Positions 8,751 to 17,729 of a stretch of DNA of 64,000 bases are shown here, in pieces; positions within the stretch are counted from its first letter, which is position 1, and each line of letters starts with the position of its first letter. The position numbers and the translations under genes are program-made. Source of the DNA: CAWJAP01 sp963834365. GTDB taxonomy: Bacteria > Acidobacteriota > Vicinamibacteria > Vicinamibacterales > Vicinamibacteraceae. The stretch spans positions 310,001-374,000 of the forward strand of contig CAWIBS010000029.1 in assembly GCA_963834365.1 (NCBI GenBank). Reading direction: 5' to 3'. The notes under the pieces are model-generated. The model had not been told where the DNA came from. It was given only the letters and a program-made list of their open reading frames with translations, and did no database searches.

Positions 8751-9977
8751 GTGTCAGGTACAGTCCTGCTGGCGCTGTTGTGTGTGGTGTCGGCAAGGGC
8801 TGCGCAGTCCCCGCAGAAGCCGCCGCAGAAGCCCCCGGTGCCCGGCGCTCCAGCAGGAGCGAAGACCGCGGCGCCGGCGACTGTGCCCGCGGCTCGCTTG
8901 ACGCTCCCGACCGCGATCGATCAGTTGGGCAAGCTCGATTACGCGACACGTGTCGAGGCTTCTCGCTTCGTGCGGCGTGCCCCGGCGGCGGAGGCCGTAC
9001 CGGCTCTGTCCAAGGCGGTGGCCGGCCATCCCGACGGCTACGTCCGCTTCCGCGCGCTCGTGCTGCTCGCGGGGTTCAACGATCCGCGCGCGCGAACCGT
9101 CATGCTGTCGGTGATCGACGATCGCAACGATCGCCTTCGCGACGTCGCCTATTCCTGGTTCGAAGCCCACCCTGAGCCGTCGATGGCTCCGCGGCTGCTC
9201 GCCAAACTCGACAAGGAGGTGTCGGAGTTCGTCCGCCCGTCGCTCGTCCGGGCCCTGGCCGCACACGGGACTGATCCGGCGGTTCAGAAAACGCTCGTCC
9301 GCGAGGCCAACCGCGGCCAGGATCTGTTCCGCAGCACCGTCATCGAGGCGCTCGGCGAGCACAAGGCCCTCTACGCCGTCCCCGCGCTCACCGCCATCGC
9401 CAAGCTCGATGGGCCCCTGCAGGACGATGCCGTGGTCGCGCTCGGTCACATCGGCGACAAGCGAGCGCTCGAGACAATCGCGCCCCTGCAGCGGACGGCG
9501 CCGCGCGAGCGCCAGCCAGCCCTCGCCGCCGCCATCTGTCTGCTCGGCGTCAACTGTGAATCTCACGAGCGCTTCCTCGTCGACACGCTCCGCTTCACGA
9601 CGAAGAACCTCGGCTTTCAGGAGCTCGCCCGCTCGACTACGCGAGGCCTGGCGGCGCTCGCCAGGCGGGATCGGGCCGAGGCGTGGAGCGCGCTAATCGA
9701 GATTGGTCCGCCGACCGTGGACCCGTTGCGCGCGCCGATCGCGCTGGCGCTGGCGACCGCGGCCATCGGGCGGCCACAGGCGCTGCTCCCGGCGCTCGAT
9801 CGTGCCTCCGATCCGAAGGGTGCGCTCCTGCTGCTGCGCGACGGCTTCGACATGCTCGCGGAGGACTTCGTCGAGGAGCGCTTCTACACCGAAATCCGGA
9901 GCGCCTACTGGCAGACGGCCGCGGGCTCGCCCGGCCGTGCCCGCCTCGAGCGCGTGATTGCCACGCTCGACTTCTGA
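8751..9977 (+). CDS. Secreted/exported HEAT-repeat protein
   Basis: The reading frame has a short hydrophobic leader (VLLALLCVVSARA) followed by a Pro/Ala-rich linker (QSPQKPPQKPPVPGAPAG) and then roughly eight helical HEAT/PBS-lyase-like repeats, for example PAAEAVPALSKAVAGHPDGY, YVRFRALVLLAGFNDPRA and APLQRTAPRERQPALAAAI. GTG 8751 is the only upstream start in frame and gives an unusually short signal peptide, so a few N-terminal residues may be missing. It sits inside the purine cluster between purF and purM in the same direction, but nothing in it suggests a purine enzyme; it is likely a periplasmic scaffold of unknown partner. Confidence 0.7.
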   Translation: MSGTVLLALLCVVSARAAQSPQKPPQKPPVPGAPAGAKTAAPATVPAARLTLPTAIDQLGKLDYATRVEASRFVRRAPAAEAVPALSKAVAGHPDGYVRFRALVLLAGFNDPRARTVMLSVIDDRNDRLRDVAYSWFEAHPEPSMAPRLLAKLDKEVSEFVRPSLVRALAAHGTDPAVQKTLVREANRGQDLFRSTVIEALGEHKALYAVPALTAIAKLDGPLQDDAVVALGHIGDKRALETIAPLQRTAPRERQPALAAAICLLGVNCESHERFLVDTLRFTTKNLGFQELARSTTRGLAALARRDRAEAWSALIEIGPPTVDPLRAPIALALATAAIGRPQALLPALDRASDPKGALLLLRDGFDMLAEDFVEERFYTEIRSAYWQTAAGSPGRARLERVIATLDF

Positions 9978-10002
9978 GACACGCCCGTGGACCGCGAGTC
10001 CC

Positions 10003-10093
10003 GCCCAGTCGCCCACTCGCCGACGTCGCCCAGTCGCCGACGTCGCCCAGTCGCCGATGTCGCCCAGTCGCCGACGTCGCCTGTGTCGCCCAT
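10003..10093. repeat. Compound tandem tract, alternating CGCCCAGT and CGCCGACGT
   Basis: About five copies of a 17-base compound unit (8-base CGCCCAGT plus 9-base CGCCGACGT) with single-base variants such as CGCCGATGT. The tract fills the gap between the HEAT-protein gene and purM and ends six bases before the purM ATG, so the position normally occupied by a ribosome binding site is repeat sequence. A closely related word fills the tract at 41336-41459. Confidence 0.85.
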
Positions 10094-10098
10094 TGATC

Positions 10099-11122
10099 AT
10101 GGACTACCGCTCGAGTGGCGTTGACATCGACGCAGGGCACGAGGTCGTTCGCCGGATCAAGGATCTGGCTCGCGGAACGTTCACGCCCGGCGTTCTCTCC
10201 GACATCGGGTCGTTCGGAGGCCTCTTCAGCCTGGAGTCGCTGGGCCTGAACGACGCGGTTCTGGTCGCCAGCGCCGACGGGGTGGGAACCAAGCTCAAGG
10301 TCGCCTTCCTCGCCAAGGTTCACGACTCAGTAGGTGAAGACCTCGTCAACCACTGCGTGAACGACATCCTCGTTCAGGGCGCCGAGCCCCTGTTCTTTCT
10401 CGACTATCTCGCGACCGGGCGACTCGCCCCCGACATCGCCGCGTCGATCGTCGAGGGCATGGCCCGCGCCTGCCGCGCCAACCGGTGCGCGCTGCTCGGT
10501 GGCGAAACGGCGGAGATGCCCGGCTTCTACAATGACGGCGAGTACAGACCTCGCCGGCTTCATCGTCGGGGCGGTGAGGCGGGATCGGCTGATCGACGGG
10601 CGCACAATCAGCCCCGGCGACGCCATCATCGGCCTGCCGTCGAGCGGGCTGCATACCAACGGGTATTCGCTCGCGCGTCGCATCGCGTTCGACCACCTGG
10701 GACTCGACGTCTCGAGCCATGTCTCCGAGCTCGGGACGACGCTGGGCGCCGCGCTGCTCGCCACGCATCGCTCATATCTGCCGGTCATTCGCCCGCTGCT
10801 CGGTACCGGCCTCATCAAGGGCATGGCGCATCTGACCGGCGGCGGGATCACCGACAATCTTCCGCGGGTGTTGCCGCAGGGGACTGCCGCGCGCATCGAC
10901 AGGAAGGCGTGGGATGTGCCGGCACTCTTCAGCTGGCTTCAACGCGAGGGCGAGGTCCCGATCGACGATGCGTATCGCACGTTCAACATGGGACTGGGAT
11001 TGCTGGTCGTCGTGGCAGACGGGGACGCAAACGAGGTCGTCCGCCGATTGCGCGATGAAGAAGCGCAGCCGCGCGTAATCGGTCAGATCACCACCGGCGA
11101 CCGCGTCGTGAACTACGTGTAG
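10099..11122 (+). CDS. purM: Phosphoribosylformylglycinamidine cyclo-ligase (AIR synthetase), frameshifted
   Basis: Closes FGAM to AIR with ATP. The N-terminal part reads MDYRSSGVDIDAG, the SADGVGTKLKVAF loop, NDILVQGAEPLFFLDYLATG and GGETAEMPGFYNDGEY. It then shifts by +1: the base at 10546 (A in TACAGAC) is surplus, and after it the family sequence resumes as DLAGFIVGAVRRDRLIDG, GLPSSGLHTNGYSLAR, LTGGGITDNLPRVLP and the C-terminal NMGLGLLVVV. Joined length is about 340 residues, normal. No Shine-Dalgarno sequence is visible because the repeat tract reaches the start codon; TTG 10093 is an alternative start. Confidence 0.93.
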
Positions 11123-11553
11123 GCCCGCATCAAGGGGACGCGCGATCGCGGCTGTTCCCCCACAACCAACTTCCAGGGCGTGGGCAACTGGGGTTGGCGC
11201 ATCCTGCTGTCAGCCCGTCTGCGAATCCCGGGCGCCCCGTCCTTCCCGGATTGATCGCGTCAGCCTCGAACCACCGCGTCGGCGAGTCGGCTCATTGCAG
11301 AAACTGCCATCAAGCAGGCTTGCAGACGTTGCAGCTTTTGCAAACTCGAGGTCTTGCGGGGCCCCTGTTCTGGCTTGGCGCCTGCAGACTCCGGTTTCCG
11401 GTTTGAGATGCCCCGGCGCCGGTGCACGCCGGGCGCCCCATGAAAATGGCGTCGTGGCGGCGTCTTGTCGCCGGCACGATCCCTGCTTTGTCGCGGGGTC
11501 GGGTTGGAGGGGTCTTCATCCTGCGATCCGCAGTCGCAGAGCGGAGGCATTCC

Positions 11554-11643
11554 ATGAACGTGCTGGAAAACGAGTCCACTCACCGGGCCCCGGCGCCGAC
11601 ACTCCCCCTCAGTAAATCAGGGATCGACGACTCAGATCCGTGA
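11554..11643 (+). CDS. Possible 29-residue peptide with a strong ribosome binding site
   Basis: ATG 11554 is preceded at six bases by GGAGG (11543-11547), the best Shine-Dalgarno match in this gap. It opens MNVLENESTHRAPAPTLPLS and stops at TGA 11641-11643 after a further nine residues. No family is recognised. It could be a real small peptide, the N-terminus of a gene broken by an indel (indels are frequent in this window), or chance. Confidence 0.25.
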   Translation: MNVLENESTHRAPAPTLPLSKSGIDDSDP

Positions 11644-11670
11644 CGCGCCCCCAAAGGAGTCCCGCATTCG

Positions 11671-11702
11671 GAGAACCCCGCACCGGGAGAACGCCGCACC
11701 GG
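11671..11702. repeat. Two copies of a 16-base direct repeat
   Basis: GAGAACCCCGCACCGG (11671-11686) is followed immediately by GAGAACGCCGCACCGG (11687-11702), one mismatch, then a partial third copy (GAAAACAC). It lies upstream of the secreted-protein pair; role unknown. Confidence 0.7.
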
Positions 11703-11783
11703 GAAAACACTGAGTGGGCGGCATACGCGAAATGCCGGTGTCTGGTCGAGCGTGCTGTCGGACAGCGACAAGAGGTAGTCGAA

Positions 11784-12389
11784 ATGAGAAGGCATCTGTG
11801 GTGGACGTTCTCCTTGACCCTGCTCGTCGTGGACGCACGCGGGCAGCCGGCGAAGTCCCCGTACGAAGAGGTGGTTCTGCGACCGGAACAGATTCCCGAG
11901 CATCTGGTCTGGAAGTCGGTGTTCGAGTTCTTTGCCCAGCACCCCGCGGAAGTGGCGAAACTCAAGAAGCTGTTCGGCGACGATCCGGAGAATACACGTC
12001 AATTCCCGCTGTTCGTCTCCTCCGATGGTTCACCGGTACGAACGCCGGACGGAAACCTTCAGCGGCTCGAATTGTCGGACGCCGAGTTCGAGCTGATCTA
12101 TCGCGAAGCGGCCGCGCATATGAAGCGTGACGTGGCGTGTCACCTGAAACTCGAGGCCATGGCCAGCCAGCTCGCGGCCGCAGGCACCAAGCGGGAAGAC
12201 GTCACGACAGCGCTTCTCGAGCCGCGGGTCGAGTGCCGCCAGCAGGTCATTGACGGCCGTGATCGGGTGCTCGCAAGCCTGAGCCCCGATGGGAGCGCAA
12301 ACCTGCAGGCCTGGGTCCACAACCAGCGCCAGCGCATGCACGTCAAGTGGCCGGTTGCAGAACTGGAATTCCTCAAGAAACCGCAGTAG
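11784..12389 (+). CDS. Secreted protein of unknown function
   Basis: ATG 11784 follows AGAGGTAG at a good distance and gives an N-terminal signal peptide (MRRHLWWTFSLTLLVVDARG). The roughly 180-residue mature part is charged and mostly helical, with a conserved-looking block ELSDAEFELIYREAAAHMKR and two cysteines (DVACHL, VECRQQ) that could form a disulphide. No family is recognised. A second secreted protein follows after 35 bases on the same strand, so the two are probably co-transcribed. An upstream in-frame GTG at 11640 was rejected because it would bury the signal peptide. Confidence 0.7.
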   Translation: MRRHLWWTFSLTLLVVDARGQPAKSPYEEVVLRPEQIPEHLVWKSVFEFFAQHPAEVAKLKKLFGDDPENTRQFPLFVSSDGSPVRTPDGNLQRLELSDAEFELIYREAAAHMKRDVACHLKLEAMASQLAAAGTKREDVTTALLEPRVECRQQVIDGRDRVLASLSPDGSANLQAWVHNQRQRMHVKWPVAELEFLKKPQ

Positions 12390-12424
12390 CAGAATTCGAA
12401 AGTCCGGAACAAGGAGCAAGGTCA

Positions 12425-13492
12425 ATGAAACCACGAGTGGTTGTTTCACTCGTCGCGCTGGGAGTGTCGGCGCTCGCGGAACCAGTGCGCGCGCAGATCC
12501 CGGGATGCGGCGGAACACAGCAGTCTACGAAGATCATCCAGGTGGCGAGGCAGTTGTACGTCATCGCCTACTTCAACATAGTGCGCGACTACAACGGCTG
12601 TTTTCTCAAAGTGCGCTCCGAAGGATGGATCGAGGGATACGGCGGCGCCGGGTCTCACGAAGGCGCGTTCAGTGCGAATTTCTCGCTCGGCCAGCCGGTC
12701 AATGAGTACTCCAGGCAAACGGCCGTGGGGCGGTACTGGCTCATCGAGCTGCTCTGGCCCTGGGAATGGCACCATCGAGGGGACATCGCGGACTGGATCG
12801 ATATGATCGAACCAGAGGAGCCGCCTCCGCCGCCCCAGGACGATGGGAGGGGTTGCGAAGTCGGCGGCGACAACGAGGGGTGGGACGACTCGCAGCAGGC
12901 CTGCACGCCGATCATCGTCGACACGGCCTACAACGGCTATCGATTGACCTCGGTCGCGGAGGGCGTGCGTTTCGACCTCGACCACGACGGTGTTCCCGAG
13001 CAGGTGTCCTGGACCAGCGCTGGATCAGACGATGCCTTCCTGGCGCTCGATCGCGACGGCAACGGGACGATCGACAATGGCAGCGAATTGTTCGGCGGCA
13101 GGACCCGCGCCTACTACGACACGCCGGAGCCCTTTGCCCAGAACGGATTCGAAGCGCTGAAGTTCACTCAGAACCCTGCCTTTGGTTCGAGCAAGCCCGA
13201 TGATCGCATCGACATCCACGACTCGGTCTTCCACAGACTGCTGCTGTGGCGGGATCAGAATCACAATGGCGTCTCCGAGGCCGATGAGCTCATACCGGCT
13301 GCACATGCGGGTCTCGTCGCAATCTCCACCAACTACCGCAAGTCCAGGGTCGTTGACGAGTACGGCAACGCATTCAAGCTCAGAGCGCCGAGCTCCTGGC
13401 GGGTTGGGCGACGGCTCAAGACGCATCCGGTGTTCGACGTGTGGCTCGTCACCGATCACCGCGCGGTCGAGACCAGCGGTCCGCAGCCGTAG
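12425..13492 (+). CDS. Secreted protein with calcium-binding (EF-hand-like) repeats
   Basis: ATG 12425, preceded by AAGGAGCAAGG, gives a cleavable signal peptide (MKPRVVVSLVALGVSALAEP, then VRAQ). After an unknown N-terminal region with two cysteines, and a Glu/Pro-rich linker (EPEEPPPPPQDD), the C-terminal half carries acidic loops typical of calcium-binding modules: FDLDHDGVPEQV, ALDRDGNGTIDNGSELFGG and WRDQNHNGVSEADEL. The phrase NGxxDxGSELFG is common in RTX/hemolysin-type and EF-hand secreted proteins of many bacteria. Length is 355 residues. It probably works outside the cytoplasm with the preceding gene product; substrate unknown. Confidence 0.75.
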   Translation: MKPRVVVSLVALGVSALAEPVRAQIPGCGGTQQSTKIIQVARQLYVIAYFNIVRDYNGCFLKVRSEGWIEGYGGAGSHEGAFSANFSLGQPVNEYSRQTAVGRYWLIELLWPWEWHHRGDIADWIDMIEPEEPPPPPQDDGRGCEVGGDNEGWDDSQQACTPIIVDTAYNGYRLTSVAEGVRFDLDHDGVPEQVSWTSAGSDDAFLALDRDGNGTIDNGSELFGGRTRAYYDTPEPFAQNGFEALKFTQNPAFGSSKPDDRIDIHDSVFHRLLLWRDQNHNGVSEADELIPAAHAGLVAISTNYRKSRVVDEYGNAFKLRAPSSWRVGRRLKTHPVFDVWLVTDHRAVETSGPQP

Positions 13493-13628
13493 CGTTCGGG
13501 TCCATCGCTGCGCGACTTGCCGGTTCGACATCGGCATCATGCCCCTCCGGGACGTGCCGTCGTGAGGCGCGTCATCAGGCGGCCGAGCGAGTGAACCACC
13601 GACAGCCGTACGCTACACTCGCCGGCCG

Positions 13629-14249
13629 ATGACGATGGAGTTGCCCCGTCTGGGGGTGCTGATTTCGGGACGCGGGAGCAATCTCAAGGCCATTCTGGAG
13701 GCGGTCGGCGACGGCCGCGTCGCCGCCCGTGTCGCGATCGTCATCTCCAATCGCGCGAAGGCGCCGGGACTCGAACATGCGCGCGCGGCCGGCGTGGAAA
13801 CGCTGGTGCTCGAAGCGCCGGCGTTCGCCTCGCGCGAGGACTACGATCACGCGATCGCGAATCACCTGCGCAGCCGGCGAGTGGATCTCGTCTGTCTTGC
13901 CGGCTTCATGCGGCTGCTCGGTCCAGGATTCATCGCGGCCTTCCCACACGCGGTGCTCAACGTGCACCCGTCGCTGCTCCCGGCTTTTCCGGGCCTCGAT
14001 GCCCAGAGGCAGGCGTGGGCGCACGGGGTCAAAGTGACCGGCGCCACAGTGCATTTCGTGACCGCCGAGCTCGACGGCGGTCCGATCGTGATGCAGGCGG
14101 CGGTTCCGGTCGAAGAGGACGATTCGCCGGAGGCATTGGCAGCCCGCATTCTCGTCGCGGAACACCGGCTGTATCCGACGGCCATTGCGCGGGTGCTCGG
14201 CGGTGGGTGGCGGATCGAGCACAGGCGCGTGGTGTTCGATCGCGTGTGA
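13629..14249 (+). CDS. purN: Phosphoribosylglycinamide formyltransferase (10-formyl-THF dependent)
   Basis: Transfers formyl to GAR. The phosphate-binding loop LISGRGSNLKAILEA is at residues 11-25, the catalytic block reads VLNVHPSLLPAFPG and the formyl-folate loop VTGATVHFVTAELDGGP. Length 206 is standard. ATG 13629 is used; the next in-frame Met (13635) is also possible. It is separated from purM by the two secreted-protein genes, which look like insertions in the cluster. Convergent with the metallophosphoesterase gene. Confidence 0.96.
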   Translation: MTMELPRLGVLISGRGSNLKAILEAVGDGRVAARVAIVISNRAKAPGLEHARAAGVETLVLEAPAFASREDYDHAIANHLRSRRVDLVCLAGFMRLLGPGFIAAFPHAVLNVHPSLLPAFPGLDAQRQAWAHGVKVTGATVHFVTAELDGGPIVMQAAVPVEEDDSPEALAARILVAEHRLYPTAIARVLGGGWRIEHRRVVFDRV

Positions 14250-14317
14250 CGGGGTGGGTGTCCCCTGATGGGCTCGATCTTCGCCTGACGTTGCCTGCTG
14301 CCGGGCGCGGGCTGCCC

Positions 14318-15214
14318 TCAGCTCAGGCGCTCGGAGGAAATCGACGCACGCGCTGTCGAACGCGCGCGCTGGGTCAGCGTGAGCAGCGCGACCTCCGGTG
14401 GGCAGTTGATGCGGCAGGGCACGTAGACGGTTCCCACGCCCCTGCTCACGAATGCTGCCGTGTTCTCGGCGACTGCCAGTCCCTGGGCGATCGGGAACTT
14501 GCGGGCCGCGATGGCTCCGAGGCCCGGGAGGACGACCTGGCCACCGTGCGTGTGTCCTGACAGCACCAGCGGAACGTTCAGGGACGTCGCCTGCGGGAAG
14601 CGGCGCGGATCGTGGGCCAACAGGACGGTCCAGCCCGTGGCGCCCCGCAGAAGCCTCGTCAGGTCCTGAGTCTTGCGCGTCCAGAACCTCACGCCCACCA
14701 GCTCCACCGGCTCCTGCCTGATCGTGACGGTGGTCCGTGCGTCGGCCAGCACCACGATGCCCCGCCTCCTCAGCTCTGCGGGCATCTCCGCATCGTCGTC
14801 ATGATTGCCGAGCGCGGCAAAGACGCCGAACGGAGCCGACAGCGACGCGAGCAGCTCGGCGCACGGCGCCATGAAGCGGCGGTCCTTGTCGGTGACGTAA
14901 TCCCCCCCCAGCACGATCACGTCCGGTCGTTGGTCGGTGATGAGCGATACGGCTCGGTTGATGTCCTGCGCCGGCACCATGCGACTGTGATGGAGATCCG
15001 TCAGGAGCGCGACGCGTAAACCGTCGAGTGCTGCCGGCAGCCCGGCGACCGGCACCGTCACGCGCGTCAAGCCGAGATGATGGCGCTCATAGAGAAACCC
15101 GTGAGCGCCGACGCCCGCCCCCACCCCGACGCCGGCCGCGATCAGCGTGCGGAGCAGCGACCGTCTGGACATCGACGTGGGCCGGGCGGTCTGGACAACG
15201 TCTTCTCGAGTCAT
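14318..15214 (-). CDS. Metallophosphoesterase (YaeI/calcineurin-like), probably Tat-exported or membrane-anchored
   Basis: Calcineurin-like phosphoesterase with motifs in order: LLTDLHHSRM (metal site), GGDYVTDKD, ALGNHDDD and GHTHGGQV. The N-terminus has SRRSLLRTLIAAGVGVGAG, a twin-arginine followed by a hydrophobic stretch, suggesting Tat export or anchoring. Relatives such as E. coli YaeI act on membrane lipids or nucleotides, but the substrate here cannot be told. The start at 15214 precedes the twin arginines by 16 residues; an internal ATG at 15172 gives MSRRSLL and may be the better start. Confidence 0.88.
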   Translation of the reverse strand: MTREDVVQTARPTSMSRRSLLRTLIAAGVGVGAGVGAHGFLYERHHLGLTRVTVPVAGLPAALDGLRVALLTDLHHSRMVPAQDINRAVSLITDQRPDVIVLGGDYVTDKDRRFMAPCAELLASLSAPFGVFAALGNHDDDAEMPAELRRRGIVVLADARTTVTIRQEPVELVGVRFWTRKTQDLTRLLRGATGWTVLLAHDPRRFPQATSLNVPLVLSGHTHGGQVVLPGLGAIAARKFPIAQGLAVAENTAAFVSRGVGTVYVPCRINCPPEVALLTLTQRARSTARASISSERLS

Positions 15215-15254
15215 TCGACGCGGTCATGGTAATCGTGACGAGCCTCGTACCGCA

Positions 15255-15884
15255 TCATCGCGGCGAGGCCAGCGCGCAGGTCGCCAGCGGCACGTAGGCT
15301 GCGCCCCGGGGCGAGAGTCGGCTTTCGAACAATGTGAGCGCGCCGATGGCACACGACGCCTCGAATCGGGACGCCGAGAGGACAGCCCTGAGAGTTGTTT
15401 CGAATGAGCGTGGAGCATGCGGGCGGACGCGGCCAATCGTGAGATGTGGGGTGAACTTCGGGCGCGGGTCAACTTCAAAGCCGCGCGCGCCCAGGCGCCG
15501 TTCGACTTCGTCGCGAAGGGCGACCAGGGAATCGGCGCCCATCGTCGCGCCGAGCCAGATCACACGTGGCGCCGCCTGCAACGGGAATGTACCGGCCCCC
15601 GCCAGGCGCAGCGCGAACGGCGGGGCCCAGGGAGGTCCGAGCGCGGACAGGATCTCCGGGATCAGCGACGATTCGATCGCACCGAAGAAATGAACCGTCA
15701 GATGCAGGCGATCGGGGTGGATCCAGCGCACGTGCTCCGCGTGCACCAGGCCGAGGCGCATAGACAGGTCGGTGACCCACTGGCCCACTCGCGCCTTGGT
15801 GTCCGCGTCGAGGTCCACCGCCAGGAAGGCGCGGATTCGCGCCGGAGGACGCGCGGTGTCGGGAACCGGGGAGCTCGACATCAC
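15255..15884 (-). CDS. thpR: RNA 2',3'-cyclic phosphodiesterase (ThpR/LigT family)
   Basis: 2H phosphoesterase superfamily, identified by two HxTx motifs: HLTVHFFG (about residue 61) and HLTIGRVRP (about residue 148). Length 209 is close to the family norm of 180-200. Family members hydrolyse 2',3'-cyclic phosphate ends of RNA and were first described as 2'-5' RNA ligases. Two Met codons open the frame (15884, 15881). It is divergent from tyrS with a 77-base gap that must hold both promoters. Confidence 0.92.
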   Translation of the reverse strand: MMSSSPVPDTARPPARIRAFLAVDLDADTKARVGQWVTDLSMRLGLVHAEHVRWIHPDRLHLTVHFFGAIESSLIPEILSALGPPWAPPFALRLAGAGTFPLQAAPRVIWLGATMGADSLVALRDEVERRLGARGFEVDPRPKFTPHLTIGRVRPHAPRSFETTLRAVLSASRFEASCAIGALTLFESRLSPRGAAYVPLATCALASPR

Positions 15885-15961
15885 CCTGGCCCGGGTGCGG
15901 GTTGCGATGCCGGCCTCGGGGCGAGCGATAATCTCGACGCCCGCGTTCCGGGCTTCGAGCC

Positions 15962-17192
15962 ATGACCATAGACGAGCAACTGACCTACCTCACCAAAGGC
16001 TGCGTGGACATCGTCCGCCGCGACGACCTGAAGAGCAAGCTCGATCGGGCGGAGCAGGCGGGGCGGCCGCTGGTCGTGAAAGTGGGGTTCGATCCGACCG
16101 CGCCAGATCTGCACCTCGGCCACACCGTGCTCATTCGCAAGATGAAGCACTTCCAGGACCTTGGCCATACGGTGGTCTTTCTGATCGGCGATTTCACCGG
16201 CCTCATCGGCGACCCGACCGGCCGATCCAAGACCCGGCCGCCGCTCACACGCGAGGCCATCGACGCGAACGCCGAGACCTACAAGCGGCAGGTGTTCAAG
16301 CTGCTCGACCCCGTGAAGACCGTGGTGGACTTCAACAGCCGCTGGTTCGGCCCGATGTCGAGTCACGACTGGATTCGGCTGGCGGCGCGCTATAACGTCG
16401 CGCAGATGCTCGAACGGCGCGACTTCCGCCAGCGGTACGACGCGGGCCAGCCGATTGCGCTGCACGAGTTCCTGTACTCGCTGGTGCAGGCCTACGACTC
16501 GGTGTTCCTCAAGGCGGACGTCGAGCTGGGCGGGACCGATCAACTCTTCAACTTGAACGTGGGCCGCGACATCATGCCCTCGTTCGACCTGCCGGCGCAG
16601 GTCGTGCATGACGACGCCCCTCCTGGTGGGGCTCGATGGCAAGGAGAAGATGTCGAAGAGCCTCGGGAACTATGTCGGGGTGGACGAACCCGCGTCGGTG
16701 ATGTTTGGCAAGTTGATGTCGATCGCCGACGACCTGATGTGGAGCTACTACGAGCTGCTGACGGACATCACGCCCGGCGACCTGTCCGAGTTGCGCCGGC
16801 AGGTTGGCGACGGGGCCGTGCACCCGCGCGCCGCGAAGGTGGGGCTCGCGAAGCGGATTGTGAGCGATTTTCACTCGAGCGAGGCGTCGGATGCCGCGGA
16901 AGCCGAATTCGACCGCGTGCATGTCCGGCGTGAAGTGCCGAGCGATTTACGGACCGAAACCATCACCGGGCCGCCCGAGCGGCACCTGCTTCGGCGAGTG
17001 CTGGTCGAGCTCGGCGCCGCGACCTCGATGAGTGACGCCACGCGGAAAATGACGCAGGGGGGCGTGCGCGTGGGCGGCGAGGTCGTCACGGACCTAGGCT
17101 TCACGCTGGCATCCGGCAGCCGGTCGCACCTCGTCCAGGTGGGCAAACGATTCAGCTGTCAGGTGCATTCGGAGGTCGTCGACGCGTCCTGA
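15962..17192 (+). CDS. tyrS: Tyrosyl-tRNA synthetase, frameshifted
   Basis: Class I synthetase that charges tRNA-Tyr. The HIGH-type signature is HLGHT, the tyrosine pocket region reads EFLYSLVQAYDSVFLKADVE, followed by GGTDQLFNLNVGRD, and the KMSKS loop is GKEKMSKSLGNYV. The C-terminal part holds an S4 RNA-binding domain (TRKMTQGGVRVGGEVV). The base at 16607 (C between GTG and ATG) is surplus: the frame before it ends QVV and the +1 frame continues MTTPLLVGLDGKEK without loss. Joined length is about 409 residues. As an essential gene its break is best explained as a sequence error. Confidence 0.95.
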
Positions 17193-17322
17193 GCCCCGCG
17201 CCAGCCAGCTCAGCCACGTCCCCCGCTCGTGGACATCTACTTGACACCCGGTCGCGTAGGGCTAGGATGGGGAGCCCTGCTGCGCACATTCACCGACGTC
17301 AGGGACTCGAAAGGAGCTCGAC

Positions 17323-17680
17323 ATGAGGTTGTTAGCTGGAGCTGTTGCCGTTGCTTTTACCGTCGCGCTGGGGGCGTCCGCGCTTCGCCGAGCCTCAGAC
17401 GCTCAAGGGTGAGATCGTCGATTCGGCCTGCTACACGAAGGACAAGGCCAACAAGGGCGACTCTCACAAGGATTGCGGGACGTCCTGCGTGAAGAAGGGC
17501 GGGCCCGTGGCGCTCATCACGGCGGCGGGCGACGTGTACCAGATTACCGGCGCCTACACGGAGAACAAGAACGCGAAGCTCGTCGATCATGTGTCGCATA
17601 CGGTCGAGGTGACCGGCGATGTCAGCGAGAAGGACGGCAAGAAGATGATTGCCGTGTCCACGCTCAAGATGGCGTCCTAG
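17323..17680 (+). CDS. Small secreted protein with CxxxC motif, frameshifted in the signal peptide
   Basis: ATG 17323 (after GAAAGGAG) starts a signal peptide MRLLAGAVAVAFTVALGASA; one surplus C at 17383 then shifts the frame and the mature protein continues as FAEPQTLKGEIVDSACYT. The mature chain (about 100 residues) has Cys in DSACYTK and a CGTSC pair, then a small beta-rich domain (AAGDVYQITGAYTENKN, VEVTGDVSEKDGKK). The pattern resembles small exported proteins seen in Acidobacteriota, with an OB-like core, but no function is assigned. It lies between tyrS and the rRNA operon. Confidence 0.72.
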
Positions 17681-17729
17681 CCATTCTGGTAGCCAGCCGG
17701 CCCTGGCCGGCCCCGCGCGCAGGTCGGCC

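Larger units (their letters stand above)
11123..11783. other. 660-base gap with little coding evidence
   Basis: Between purM and two secreted-protein genes. Several short frames exist but none has recognisable domains. The gap contains a possible 29-codon peptide (11554-11643) and a 16-base direct repeat (11671-11702). No clear promoter was found for the downstream pair; two GG-N10-GC spacings near 11372 and 11473 are unremarkable at this GC content. Confidence 0.5.

Noticed and set aside
11372..11486. Two sigma-54-like GG-N10-GC spacings (near 11372 and 11473)
   Set aside because: At this GC content the spacing is common by chance; neither has the full TGGCAC and TTGCW words, and no sigma-54 activator gene is near.
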